From Planctomycetia bacterium (lineage in GTDB: Bacteria > Planctomycetota > Planctomycetia > Pirellulales > JACPPG01): 64,000 nt of DNA. Below the pieces are notes generated by a model. The model searched no databases. It was not told the DNA's origin and worked only from the letters and a program-made list of their open reading frames with translations. The translations under genes and the position numbers were made by a program. The number at the start of each line of letters is the position of its first letter. Position 1 is the first letter of the stretch. Location of the stretch: assembly GCA_016191115.1 (NCBI GenBank), contig JACPPG010000026.1:1-64000 (forward strand). The letters are read 5' to 3'. Shown piece by piece: positions 16,031 through 23,902 of the stretch.

Positions 16031-16882
16031 ATGACTGGTTGCAAAGACCGTAGAAGGACTCATGGCCGGGGCGCCGCTTGGTTGACGTTCGGCGCCCTCG
16101 CGCTCGCCATAGGAGCAACCGCGGGCACGCCCCTGCGTGGGCAAGATGAGGGAACGCAGCAGGCTAAGTCGAACGATCTTGCGGAATCCATCTTGGGCGC
16201 AAGGCTTCGTTTCAGCGACGGCCAGGTGATCGTCTCCCATGTCAAGCGCGGCGGCGCGGCGGAACGCGCCGGCGTGCGCCCCGGTGACACATTGCAGTCG
16301 ATCGAAAAGCACAAAATTGCCTCGCTGCAAGATGTCGTCAAAGTTCTCCAGCATTTCAAGCCCGGACACGGCATCGTGATGAACGTCGTGCCAAAAGCCG
16401 GCCCGCGCCAACTCTACGTAACGCCGGCTGCGCCAACGTCCGGCATGTCGCCATCCGGGCGCGCGATGCTCGGCGCGAATCTCAGCGACGCATCGGGAGC
16501 GGTCGTTGCCGGAGAGTTGTCCATGGGAGGACCAGCGATTGTTGCAGGTCTGCGGTCGGGCGACCGACTGGTCGCCTTCAATGGGAAACCCATCAAGTCC
16601 AGGGCACAACTATTGGGGCTCGTCAACGATTGCCGTCCGGGCGATCGAGTCGATCTAACGATTCAGCGCGCGGGCTGGCAGCGTTCCTTGGTCGTGACCC
16701 TCGCCGCCCGAGATCAGGTCGCGGCGCTCCCTAAAATGCTAGTGCCGAGCCAAGCCGAGGGCCAAGCCAATGCCCCGGCTGCAGCCGATTCGCAAGTCCA
16801 ACCGGATGGTTGGGTCGATGAGCAACGGGCGGAAGATCTGTACAACGTGAACGATCGTGCGCTGTACACCGACTTTGATTGA
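16031..16882 (+). CDS. Secreted protein with two PDZ domains
   Basis: 283 residues from ATG 16031. It starts MTGCKDRRRTHGRGAAWLTF with a hydrophobic export segment (GALALAIGATAG). PDZ 1 covers about 50-130 (LGARLRFSDGQVIVSHVKRG, GVRPGDTLQSI). PDZ 2 covers about 140-230 (MLGANLSDASG, MGGPAIVAGLRSGDRLVAFN). There is no protease domain, unlike DegP/HtrA, so it is probably a scaffold or binding protein in the periplasm. The C-terminus ends RALYTDFD, which matches the end of the next PDZ protein. Confidence 0.8.
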   Translation: MTGCKDRRRTHGRGAAWLTFGALALAIGATAGTPLRGQDEGTQQAKSNDLAESILGARLRFSDGQVIVSHVKRGGAAERAGVRPGDTLQSIEKHKIASLQDVVKVLQHFKPGHGIVMNVVPKAGPRQLYVTPAAPTSGMSPSGRAMLGANLSDASGAVVAGELSMGGPAIVAGLRSGDRLVAFNGKPIKSRAQLLGLVNDCRPGDRVDLTIQRAGWQRSLVVTLAARDQVAALPKMLVPSQAEGQANAPAAADSQVQPDGWVDEQRAEDLYNVNDRALYTDFD

Positions 16883-17201
16883 TGTCGCGGTTGCCAGGCA
16901 GCGCAGATCCACATTCTTTCCGTGGACACCTTTGGCTCGCAGCAGGGCCATCGTCGCGCCGGCCGCCAGCTTCCAACGATCGACGTTGCTGCCGCCAAGC
17001 CTCGATCCATTTAGCGGATAAGCACTTACGTTAAGTCGCCCATCCCATTGACTTTAACGATCCGCTTAGCGATTCTCCCGCGCTTGCCTAGTTATTCGTA
17101 TTCCCGCTGTTTTTTGGCGATACAATTATTACAAGACCGTTATTTAACGGCAGCGGCGGGGCGGTGTGCCGCGACCAAAAGCAGGTCCCGGGAGGTGTGC
17201 G
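16883..17201. other. Intergenic between the two PDZ genes
   Basis: No gene is visible. At 17007-17077 an imperfect inverted pair is present (TAGCGGATAAG...CTTACGTTAA and TTAACGATCCGCTTAG), and TACAAT near 17128 is a possible -10 box for the following gene without a clear -35. Confidence 0.35.
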
Positions 17202-17777
17202 ATGTTCAGACGTCGCTGTTCAGTCCGCCGTGGGTCCGCTCCGCTTCTTCGAGGCCTATACGTCCTGCTAGCAGTCGCCGCGGCGGCGCATTCGGCAAGT
17301 GCCGCGGGCCAACCGATTAGTGGAGGCGAGGCCCTTCCGCGCGACCGCGCGGTGCCCAACGAGCGCGCCATGCTCGGTGTGGTCGTGTCAAGCGAAGCCG
17401 GACGCGTGGTGATAACTTCCCTGTACATTGATGGGCCCGCCCAAGTGGCAGGGCTGCGGACGGCCGATCAGATCTTGTCGATCAATGGACAAGCACTGAT
17501 CACCAAGGCACAACTGATCGACCTGGTCGATCGCTTCCAGCCCCGCGAACGAGTCGACGTGTTGGTTGCCCGCAATGGCTGGACCAATCATTTCTTTGTT
17601 ACGCTGGGGCAACGGTCCATGGTTGCCAGCCTACCCAGAACGCAACAGCCCACCGTCGCAAATCGACGCGTAGAGCGGCGCTATAGCTACAAGCCTGGCG
17701 AGTATATCGACGATCAGAGAGCGCTTATGATCTACGACCCGTATCTGCGGGCGCTCTATACCAACTTCGGTCCATGA
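17202..17777 (+). CDS. Secreted single-PDZ protein, paralogue of the preceding gene
   Basis: 191 residues. The ATG at 17202 has GGGAGGTG upstream. The signal peptide is GLYVLLAVAAAAHSASAA. The PDZ domain runs about 55-140 (MLGVVVSSEAGRVVITSLYI, GPAQVAGLRTADQILSING, LIDLVDRFQPRERVDVLVAR). The tail has YSYKPGEYIDDQRALMIY and ends RALYTNFGP, close to the tail of the two-PDZ neighbour. Together with the inverted PDZ remnant at 10.4 kb this suggests local expansion of a small planctomycete PDZ family. The role is unknown. Confidence 0.8.
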   Translation: MFRRRCSVRRGSAPLLRGLYVLLAVAAAAHSASAAGQPISGGEALPRDRAVPNERAMLGVVVSSEAGRVVITSLYIDGPAQVAGLRTADQILSINGQALITKAQLIDLVDRFQPRERVDVLVARNGWTNHFFVTLGQRSMVASLPRTQQPTVANRRVERRYSYKPGEYIDDQRALMIYDPYLRALYTNFGP

Positions 17778-17835
17778 ATCGAACCGCTTGTCGTACATCG
17801 GCAGTCCGCAGTGCGCGTAGCGGTCTGAGATCCTT

Positions 17836-17961
17836 TTAGCGTGCCTTGTTGGCGCACCGCGAGTTTCGTTGGCCGGAGCACGCGGTAGACGGTGGATTCA
17901 CTTCACCCCACCGAGACGCGCGGCCGACCAACGGGCTCGTATCGACGACCGCGGCGGTCAT
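17836..17961 (-). pseudogene. PIN-type toxin, N-terminal stub
   Basis: The ATG at 17961 overlaps the stop of the upstream small gene by four bases (ATGA), the usual toxin-antitoxin arrangement. The product begins MTAAVVDTSPLVG, matching the first strand of PIN-domain toxins including the first catalytic Asp. It then loses all similarity and stops after 41 residues. The rest of the toxin is missing. Confidence 0.45.
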
Positions 17962-18212
17962 GGCGCGCGTCGACCGCGGACCTTCTTCACGGCGTCGCGC
18001 ATCTCGCGCTCGATCACGCGGGCCGGCACGTCCCTGTTGCGCTCGTGCGAGCGATTCAACTGCTTCTTGACGCCGCCGAGAAGTGCGTCGATCTCGTCGC
18101 GCGCAAGCTGGTTCGGCGGCGTAACCCGGCACAGCACCGCGCCATTGAACTCCAACTCCACCCCGCCCGGCGCTATCGGCAGCGAGCGAACGAACCGCTT
18201 GACAACTGCCAA
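17958..18212 (-). CDS. Putative antitoxin or conserved small protein
   Basis: 84 residues from TTG 18212; no better start is seen. The sequence contains LEFNGAVLCRVTPPNQLARDE and ends with a basic region (VIEREMRDAVKKVRGRRAP). The CRVTPP motif occurs in small proteins encoded beside PIN toxins, and the ATGA overlap with a PIN stub fits an antitoxin. The assignment is inferred from context; no DNA-binding fold can be named. Confidence 0.5.
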   Translation of the reverse strand: MAVVKRFVRSLPIAPGGVELEFNGAVLCRVTPPNQLARDEIDALLGGVKKQLNRSHERNRDVPARVIEREMRDAVKKVRGRRAP

Positions 18213-18371
18213 TGGACATTCGCCGGTCGCGATGGCGAACCTGCTTCGGCCCTGCTTGTCCCTCCATCACCGCTCCGCTAAGGTACGATTTTGCCCGCCG
18301 CGGCCGCCGTCGTTACATCCACACGGCCAGAAGCAACCGCAACCTGCCGCTAACCAACCGCACCACTCGCC

Positions 18372-19604
18372 ATGACCGATCCCTATTTCCAACCCCTCTT
18401 CGCCAACCGCATCGGCGGCGCCAATTACGGCAAGGGGACCGAAATCTACAAGTTCGAGAAGATCAAGCGGGCCAAGCGGAAGGCGCTGGCCGAGCATCCC
18501 GAGCGGCGGCTGGTGGATTTCGGCATCGGCGAGAACGACGAAATGGCGCCCGAGAGCGTCCGCGCCGCGATGGCCCGCGAGATCAATCAACCCGGCAACC
18601 GCGGCTACGCCGATAACGGCATCGCGGAGTTCAAGGAGGCGGCGGCCCGGTTGATGAAGCGGCGGTTCGGCGTCGAGCTCGATCCGGCGACCGAGGTGAA
18701 CCACTGCATCGGCTCGAAGACGGCGCTCGCCATGCTGCCGGCGGCCTTCATTAACCCGGGCGACGTGACGCTGATGACGGTGCCGGGCTACCCGGTGGCC
18801 GGCACGCACACCAGATACTACGGCGGCGAGGTACACCGGCTGCCGCTGGTGGCCGAAAACGGCTTCCTGCCCGACCTCGATGCGATCCCGCCCGACATCG
18901 TCAAGCGGGCAAAACTGCTCGTGCTCAACTACCCCAACAGCCCGACCGGCCGGGTGGCCACGCGGGCGTTCTACGAGCGGGTGATCGACTTCGCGCGGCG
19001 CAATAGCATCGTGGTCGTGCAGGACGCGGCCCACATCTTCCTCACGTACGAAGGGGAGCCGCTCAGCTTCCTCTCGGTGCCGGGGGCGAAGGACGTGGGC
19101 GTCGAGGTCCATTCGCTGTCGAAGGGCTTTCACATGATCGGGTGGCGCTTGGGCTGGGTCTGCGGCCACCCGCGGATCGTGCAGGCCTTCGCCGACATCA
19201 AGGACAATAGCGACTCCGGCCAGTTCATCGCCATCCAACGGGCCGGCGCCGCCGCGCTCGACGACGACGCGATCCCGCGCCAGGTGCGGGCCAAGTACGA
19301 GCGGCGGCTGAAGAAGCTCGTCGAGACGCTCTCGCGGTGCGGCTTCGACTGCCGCATGCCGGGCGGGACGTATTTTCTGTACACGCGCAGCCCGCGCGGC
19401 ATCGCCGGCGGCCCAAAGTTCGACTCGGCCGAGGCGGCCAGCCAGTACCTCATCGCCGAGAACTCAATCTGCACGGTCCCCTGGGACGACGCGGGCGCTT
19501 ACTTGCGCTTCTCGGTCACGTACGAAGCGGCCGACGAACGGGCCGAGGACGCGCTCATGGCCGAAACGGAAAGCCGCCTCAAAAAAATCCAGCCGGTCTT
19601 CTAG
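18372..19604 (+). CDS. dapL: LL-diaminopimelate aminotransferase
   Basis: 410 residues, the usual DapL length. It is a fold-type I PLP enzyme: EIYKFEKIKRAKRK and FGIGENDEMAPESV at the N-terminus, NYPNSPTGRVA, the cofactor loop DAAH, and the PLP lysine in HSLSKGFHMIGWRLGW. C-terminal GGTYFLYTRSPRG and LRFSVTYEA are also present. DapL converts tetrahydrodipicolinate to LL-diaminopimelate in one step using glutamate, in the lysine/peptidoglycan precursor pathway. The gene stands alone between the toxin-antitoxin remnant and putA. There is no clear Shine-Dalgarno before the ATG. Confidence 0.9.
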   Translation: MTDPYFQPLFANRIGGANYGKGTEIYKFEKIKRAKRKALAEHPERRLVDFGIGENDEMAPESVRAAMAREINQPGNRGYADNGIAEFKEAAARLMKRRFGVELDPATEVNHCIGSKTALAMLPAAFINPGDVTLMTVPGYPVAGTHTRYYGGEVHRLPLVAENGFLPDLDAIPPDIVKRAKLLVLNYPNSPTGRVATRAFYERVIDFARRNSIVVVQDAAHIFLTYEGEPLSFLSVPGAKDVGVEVHSLSKGFHMIGWRLGWVCGHPRIVQAFADIKDNSDSGQFIAIQRAGAAALDDDAIPRQVRAKYERRLKKLVETLSRCGFDCRMPGGTYFLYTRSPRGIAGGPKFDSAEAASQYLIAENSICTVPWDDAGAYLRFSVTYEAADERAEDALMAETESRLKKIQPVF

Positions 19605-19622
19605 TGGCGGAACCGAGGGGAG

Positions 19623-19770
19623 GAACCGCCAAGGCGCCAAGGCCGCCAAGGAAAGAGATGACGAATGTCGACGCTCGGATGTCAAAAGAAGCACGAAATC
19701 CGAAGCACTAAACATTTATTTTTAGACCTTCGACATTCTCGTCTTGGCGTCCTTGGTGCCTTGGCGGTTC
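19623..19770. repeat. CCGCCAAGGCGCCAAGG inverted-repeat element
   Basis: The left arm 19623-19651 (GAACCGCCAAGGCGCCAAGG...) and right arm 19743-19770 (CTTGGCGTCCTTGGTGCCTT...) are inverted relative to each other. Inside are ATGACGAATGTCGA and TTCGACATTCTCGTC, a second inverted pair. The adjacent GATCCGCGTTCATCCGCGTT (19785-19804) is another common repeat and runs into the last codons of putA. Fragments of the same motifs occur at 8.5 and 34.0 kb. Confidence 0.6.
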
Positions 19771-19793
19771 GCTCCTTTCTCCTTGATCCGCGT

Positions 19794-22700
19794 TCATCCG
19801 CGTTGATCCGTGGCTTCTGATTCCGCGGTGGCCGTGGGCGCGAAGCCGCGGCGCATCGTGTTTTCGCTGATCGTTCGCGGCACCATGAATTGCAGCAGGT
19901 AGTCGACGCCGCCGGCCTGGCTGCCGATCCCCGACATCTTGAACCCGCCGAACGGCTGCCGGCCCACCAAGGCCCCGGTGATCGGCCGGTTCAGATACAG
20001 GTTCCCCACCAGAAAATCGCGCTGGGCGATCTGGAGATTGTGCGGGCTGCGCGAATAGATGCCGCCCGTGAGCGCGTAGTCCGTGCCGTTAGCGATCGCG
20101 AGCGCTTCCGCAAGGTTGCCCGCGCGGATCACCGCCAGCACGGGCCCGAAGATCTCTTCCTGCGCGATGCGAGCCTCGGAATCGACGTCGGCGAAGATGT
20201 GCGGGCCGATATAGAAGCCGCGGGCCGCCAGCTCGCCCACTTCGACGGAGAGAACGCAGCGCCCCTCGTTGCGGCCGACCTCGATGTACTTCTTGACCCG
20301 CTCGAACGCCTCGGCGTCGATCACCGGGCCGACGCTGGTGCCTGGCTCTTCGGCCGGGCCGACCTTCAGGCTGCGCGTGGCGTCGACCAGCCGCGCGAGA
20401 AACTGGTCGTACACCTTCGCGAGCACAATCGCCCGTGAGCACGCCGAGCACTTCTGGCCCTGGTAGCCGAACGCGCTGCGGACCACGCCGAGCACGGCCT
20501 CGTCCAGATCGGCGTCGTCGTCGATGATGATGGCGTTCTTGCCTCCCATCTCGGCGATGACCCGCTTCACGATGGGCGCCGTGCCCTGGCCCGAGGTTTC
20601 GGCCGCGCGGCGATTGATGGCCAGTCCCACGGCCCGCGATCCGGTGAAGGCGATCACCGCCGTGTCGGGATGCTCGACCAGCGCGGCGCCGGCCGTTTCG
20701 CCGCTGCCCGGCAGATAGTTGAGCACGCCGGGCGGCAGTTGCAGCTCGCGAAAGATGTCCATCAATTTCGCGGCGACGACCGGCGACTGCTCGGCCGGCT
20801 TCATCACCACGGTGTTGCCGGTCACAAGCGCGGCCGTGGTCATGCCGGTGAGGATGGCCAGCGGAAAATTCCACGGCGCGATCACCACGGTTACGCCCCG
20901 CGGCAGGTACACGAAGCGGTTTTCCTCGCCCGGCACGTCAACGCCGTGCTCGGACTGCAGGCGGACGGCTTCGGCGGCGTAGAACTCGCAAAAGTCGATC
21001 GCCTCGCACACGTCGGAGTCCGCCTCGCGCCACTCCTTGCCGCATTCGTACACTTCCCAGGCGGCCAGCTCGACGCGTCGGGCCCGCATCGCCGCGGCCG
21101 CGCCGCGCAAAAACTCAGCTCGCTCCTCGACCGGCCGGGCGCGCCATGCGGGCAGCGCCGCGCGGGCGGCGGCGATCGCGCCGGCAGCCTCGTCCCGCCC
21201 CGCGGCGGCGACCACGCCGACGACGCGATCACGCTGGCTAGGATCGATCGACGTGAGGTGATCGGCCGTCTCGACCGCTTCGCCGCCGATCGAGAGCGGA
21301 TAGAAGCCGCCGAGCTCGCCGCGGACTTTTTCGAGCGCCTCGCGCATCGCCCGGCGGTTGTGCTCTTTGGCGAAGTCGGCGGTCGGCTCGTTTTCGAAGT
21401 GGTGGCTCACCGGTTGCGACTCCGCGGGGGAGGGCGCCGCATCCCGCCGCTTACGCCCGCTTCCGCCTGTTTCGATCGGGTTCATAAGCAAGGTCTCCGG
21501 CGAGACGTGCTCGGCAAAGCTCGCCCGCAAGAAGGAATCGTTCGACGTGTTCTCCAAGAGCCGCCGCACAAGGTACGCCATGCCGGGGATCAATTCGCCG
21601 TAGGGCATGTAGATCCGCATGCGATAGCCCATATCGACCAGGGCGTGTTTCTCCGAATCCCCCATGCCGTAGAGCATTTGCAGCTCGAGCTCGCTGTGCG
21701 GCACGCCCAGCCGCCGCGCCACGGCGATGCCGTGGGCGAGCGAACGGATGTTGTGACTCCCCAAGGCCGGCCGCAGTTGCTCGTGGCTCGCGATCAAGAG
21801 CCGAGAGAGCCGCTCGAAGTTCGCGTCGGTCTCCCACTTCTGCTCGAACACCGGCACCGGCCAGCCAAGCGATCGGGCAAGCACGGTCTCGTAGTCCCAA
21901 TACGCCCCCTTCACCAGCCGCACCCACACCGGCGTGCCGCGGCGGCGGGCCCAATCCAGAAGCGATCGCAAGTCCGCTTCGGCGTCCTTCAGATACGCTT
22001 GGATGACGATCCCGACGTCGCGCGAATCGCGGAACTCTTCTTCGGCCAAAATCTCGCGGAAAATCGCCAGCGTCAGGTCCTTCGTCTTGTACGATTCCAT
22101 GTCGACGTTGACGAAGGCGCTATAGTCGCGGGCCACGCGCAGCAGCGTCCGCAGCCGCCGGCCGACGCGCTCGGTGGTGCCGGCCGGGTCGATCGGATCG
22201 AACTGGCTGTCGAGCGCCGAGAGCTTCACCGAGACGTTCACCCGCGGCAGCTCGTGCGTGAACTCCCGGTCGATCTGCGGCACTTCCGGCCAGGAGTTGA
22301 CGGTGGGGGCGATGCCCTGGATCAGGTCGATGTACGCCTGAAGGTACCGATCGGCCTCGGTCTCACTGGTGACCGCCTCGCCCAAGAGGTCGAGCGTGAA
22401 GGCCCGGCGGAGCTTTCGCTCGCGCATGGCGGCGGCGAGCACTTCGGCGGTATTGGTGCCGGCGATGAAGCGCCGCGCGTGCGACAGCGCGTTCCGCCGC
22501 GCGGCGATCGCCAGCGCCCTGCCGGCGATCGAGCCCGGCGTGCCCACCGCCAGGCCCAATCGCACGGGGGCGGGCAGGAACCGCTCGACGTCTTGAAAGT
22601 ACTCTTGCAGGTGCTGGGCGAGCGACTCGCTCGAATCGAGCATCGGCAGCACGTCCAACAGGCGGAACATCTGCACTTTGACCGACTCGTCGCGCATGGC

Positions 22701-22844
22701 CCAGGCCATGATGCGGTCGTCCCACCAGCGGCGTTCGAGGATGCCCGGCCGCCGGTCCGAAAGATGCTCGAAGATATGGCGGCCGATTTCGCGGGTCGAC
22801 GCTTCGATCGCCAAGAGGTCGTTGTCGGTCAGTTGCGCGATCAA
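19794..22844 (-). CDS. putA: Bifunctional proline dehydrogenase / P5C dehydrogenase
   Basis: 1016 residues from TTG 22844, chosen because GGGAGA lies six bases upstream. The frame extends to 23357, but that part overlaps a palindrome and the divergent SDR gene. The N-terminal half is FAD-dependent proline dehydrogenase (VNVDMESYKTKDLTL, VWVRLVKGAYWDYE, SHNIRSLAHGIAVARRLGV, RMRIYMPYGELIPGMAYLVR). The C-terminal half is aldehyde dehydrogenase (APWNFPLAILTGM, catalytic Glu in AEMGGKNAIII, catalytic Cys in GQKCSACSRAI, QEEIFGPVLAVIRA). It oxidises proline to glutamate. No DNA-binding domain precedes it, so it should not be self-regulating like enteric PutA. The last residues come from an interspersed repeat. 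Confidence 0.92.
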   Translation of the reverse strand: MIAQLTDNDLLAIEASTREIGRHIFEHLSDRRPGILERRWWDDRIMAWAMRDESVKVQMFRLLDVLPMLDSSESLAQHLQEYFQDVERFLPAPVRLGLAVGTPGSIAGRALAIAARRNALSHARRFIAGTNTAEVLAAAMRERKLRRAFTLDLLGEAVTSETEADRYLQAYIDLIQGIAPTVNSWPEVPQIDREFTHELPRVNVSVKLSALDSQFDPIDPAGTTERVGRRLRTLLRVARDYSAFVNVDMESYKTKDLTLAIFREILAEEEFRDSRDVGIVIQAYLKDAEADLRSLLDWARRRGTPVWVRLVKGAYWDYETVLARSLGWPVPVFEQKWETDANFERLSRLLIASHEQLRPALGSHNIRSLAHGIAVARRLGVPHSELELQMLYGMGDSEKHALVDMGYRMRIYMPYGELIPGMAYLVRRLLENTSNDSFLRASFAEHVSPETLLMNPIETGGSGRKRRDAAPSPAESQPVSHHFENEPTADFAKEHNRRAMREALEKVRGELGGFYPLSIGGEAVETADHLTSIDPSQRDRVVGVVAAAGRDEAAGAIAAARAALPAWRARPVEERAEFLRGAAAAMRARRVELAAWEVYECGKEWREADSDVCEAIDFCEFYAAEAVRLQSEHGVDVPGEENRFVYLPRGVTVVIAPWNFPLAILTGMTTAALVTGNTVVMKPAEQSPVVAAKLMDIFRELQLPPGVLNYLPGSGETAGAALVEHPDTAVIAFTGSRAVGLAINRRAAETSGQGTAPIVKRVIAEMGGKNAIIIDDDADLDEAVLGVVRSAFGYQGQKCSACSRAIVLAKVYDQFLARLVDATRSLKVGPAEEPGTSVGPVIDAEAFERVKKYIEVGRNEGRCVLSVEVGELAARGFYIGPHIFADVDSEARIAQEEIFGPVLAVIRAGNLAEALAIANGTDYALTGGIYSRSPHNLQIAQRDFLVGNLYLNRPITGALVGRQPFGGFKMSGIGSQAGGVDYLLQFMVPRTISENTMRRGFAPTATAESEATDQRG

Positions 22845-22905
22845 GGCCGGTCTCCCGGTGCGTTCAGCTCTCGCGGTTAACCTGGCGAATTTGAAGCGAT
22901 GTTCG

Positions 22906-22980
22906 GGTGGCTGGGGCAAAGCGGAGCGTGCCCCAGAACATCGCGCACCCTGGGGCACGCTGCGCTTTGCCCCAGCCACC
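22906..22980. repeat. Large near-perfect hairpin between putA and SDR gene
   Basis: 31-bp arms (22906-22936 and 22950-22980; GGTGGCTGGGGCAAAGC...) match at 30 of 31 positions around a 13-nt loop. It lies in the 297-bp divergent region. The arms look like an interspersed palindrome (GGGGCA...TGCCCC) rather than a terminator, since both flanking genes point away from it. Confidence 0.75.
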
Positions 22981-23141
22981 CGCGCGTCAGCTGGTGCGTC
23001 CACAACCGTGATCGCATTCCCGCCTCCCGCGGCGCTTGCGGCGGCGATGCGTTTGTGTGATCCTGTGGCTCCTTGCGTAAATCGTAGTATATCGGCTTGG
23101 ATCGACCAGTCGGGCAGCGTTCGTCGTGCGGGAGGGAGGAC

Positions 23142-23879
23142 ATGCCAAAACGTCTTGCGGGAAAAACGTGCGTGGTCACGGGCGGCGGCACGGGCATCGG
23201 CTTGGGCATTGCCGTGGGCCTGGCGCGCGAGGGATGCCGTGTGGCCATCGCTGGGCGACGACAAGAAGTAGTCGAAGCCGCCTGCCGGCAGTTCGACGGC
23301 GAGCCACGCTTGATCGGCCACGCTGTCGACGTCAGCGACGCGTCCAGCGTCGAGCAATTGTTCCGCTGGGCCCGCGAGCAGTTTGGGCCCATCGACATCC
23401 TGGTCAATAGCGCCGGCGTCAACGTCCCGCGGCGGAGCATGGCCGAGCTCGATCCGGCCGACTGGGAGGCGATGCTAAAAATCAACGTCACCGGCGCCTA
23501 CCATTGCATGCGCGCCGTCCTGCCGGACATGCGAGCCAAGAAGGACGGCCTCGTCGTCAATATCTCCTCGATCGCCGGCATCCGCGCGTCGCTTTTGGGC
23601 GGGGTCGCCTACACGGCGTCGAAATTCGCCATGACTGGCCTGGGGGCGACCGTCGGCCGCGAAGAGGCGGAGCACGGCATCCGCGTCACCAACATTTATC
23701 CCGGCGAGGTCGAGACGCCGATCCTGGCCAACCGGCCCGTGCCTGTCTCGGCCGAGCACCGCGCGCGGATCCTGCAGCCCGACGACGTGGCCGCGGCCGT
23801 GGTGATGGTGGCCTGCCTGCCGCCGCGGGCCCATGTGACCGACCTGGTGATCAAGCCGACGACGCAGGATTTTGCGTAA
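23142..23879 (+). CDS. Short-chain dehydrogenase/reductase
   Basis: 245 residues. The ATG at 23142 follows GGGAGGGAGG. It is a classical SDR: cofactor loop VVTGGGTGIGLGIA, NSAGVN, active-site Ser in NISSIAGIR, and YTASK with the catalytic Tyr and Lys, then YPGEVETPI. AGRR after the second strand suggests NADP(H) preference. The substrate is unknown. It is divergent from putA and tail to tail with the CBS gene. Confidence 0.88.
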   Translation: MPKRLAGKTCVVTGGGTGIGLGIAVGLAREGCRVAIAGRRQEVVEAACRQFDGEPRLIGHAVDVSDASSVEQLFRWAREQFGPIDILVNSAGVNVPRRSMAELDPADWEAMLKINVTGAYHCMRAVLPDMRAKKDGLVVNISSIAGIRASLLGGVAYTASKFAMTGLGATVGREEAEHGIRVTNIYPGEVETPILANRPVPVSAEHRARILQPDDVAAAVVMVACLPPRAHVTDLVIKPTTQDFA

Positions 23880-23902
23880 CGCTCGATCGTTTGACGCGCG
23901 CT

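Noticed and set aside
17836-17910. Possible IS3-type transposase helix-turn-helix fragment (SESTVYRVLRPTKLAV on the minus strand)
   Set aside because: A stop codon lies directly upstream in that frame and only about ten residues match; too short to support a call.
20670-22880. A 736-residue open frame on the plus strand opposite putA
   Set aside because: It is antisense to a clear PutA and has no recognisable motif; GC-rich codons often open such shadow frames.
19794-23357. Full-length open frame as putA (1187 residues)
   Set aside because: The first 171 residues overlap the divergent SDR gene and a palindrome and do not resemble PutA; TTG 22844 with GGGAGA is preferred.
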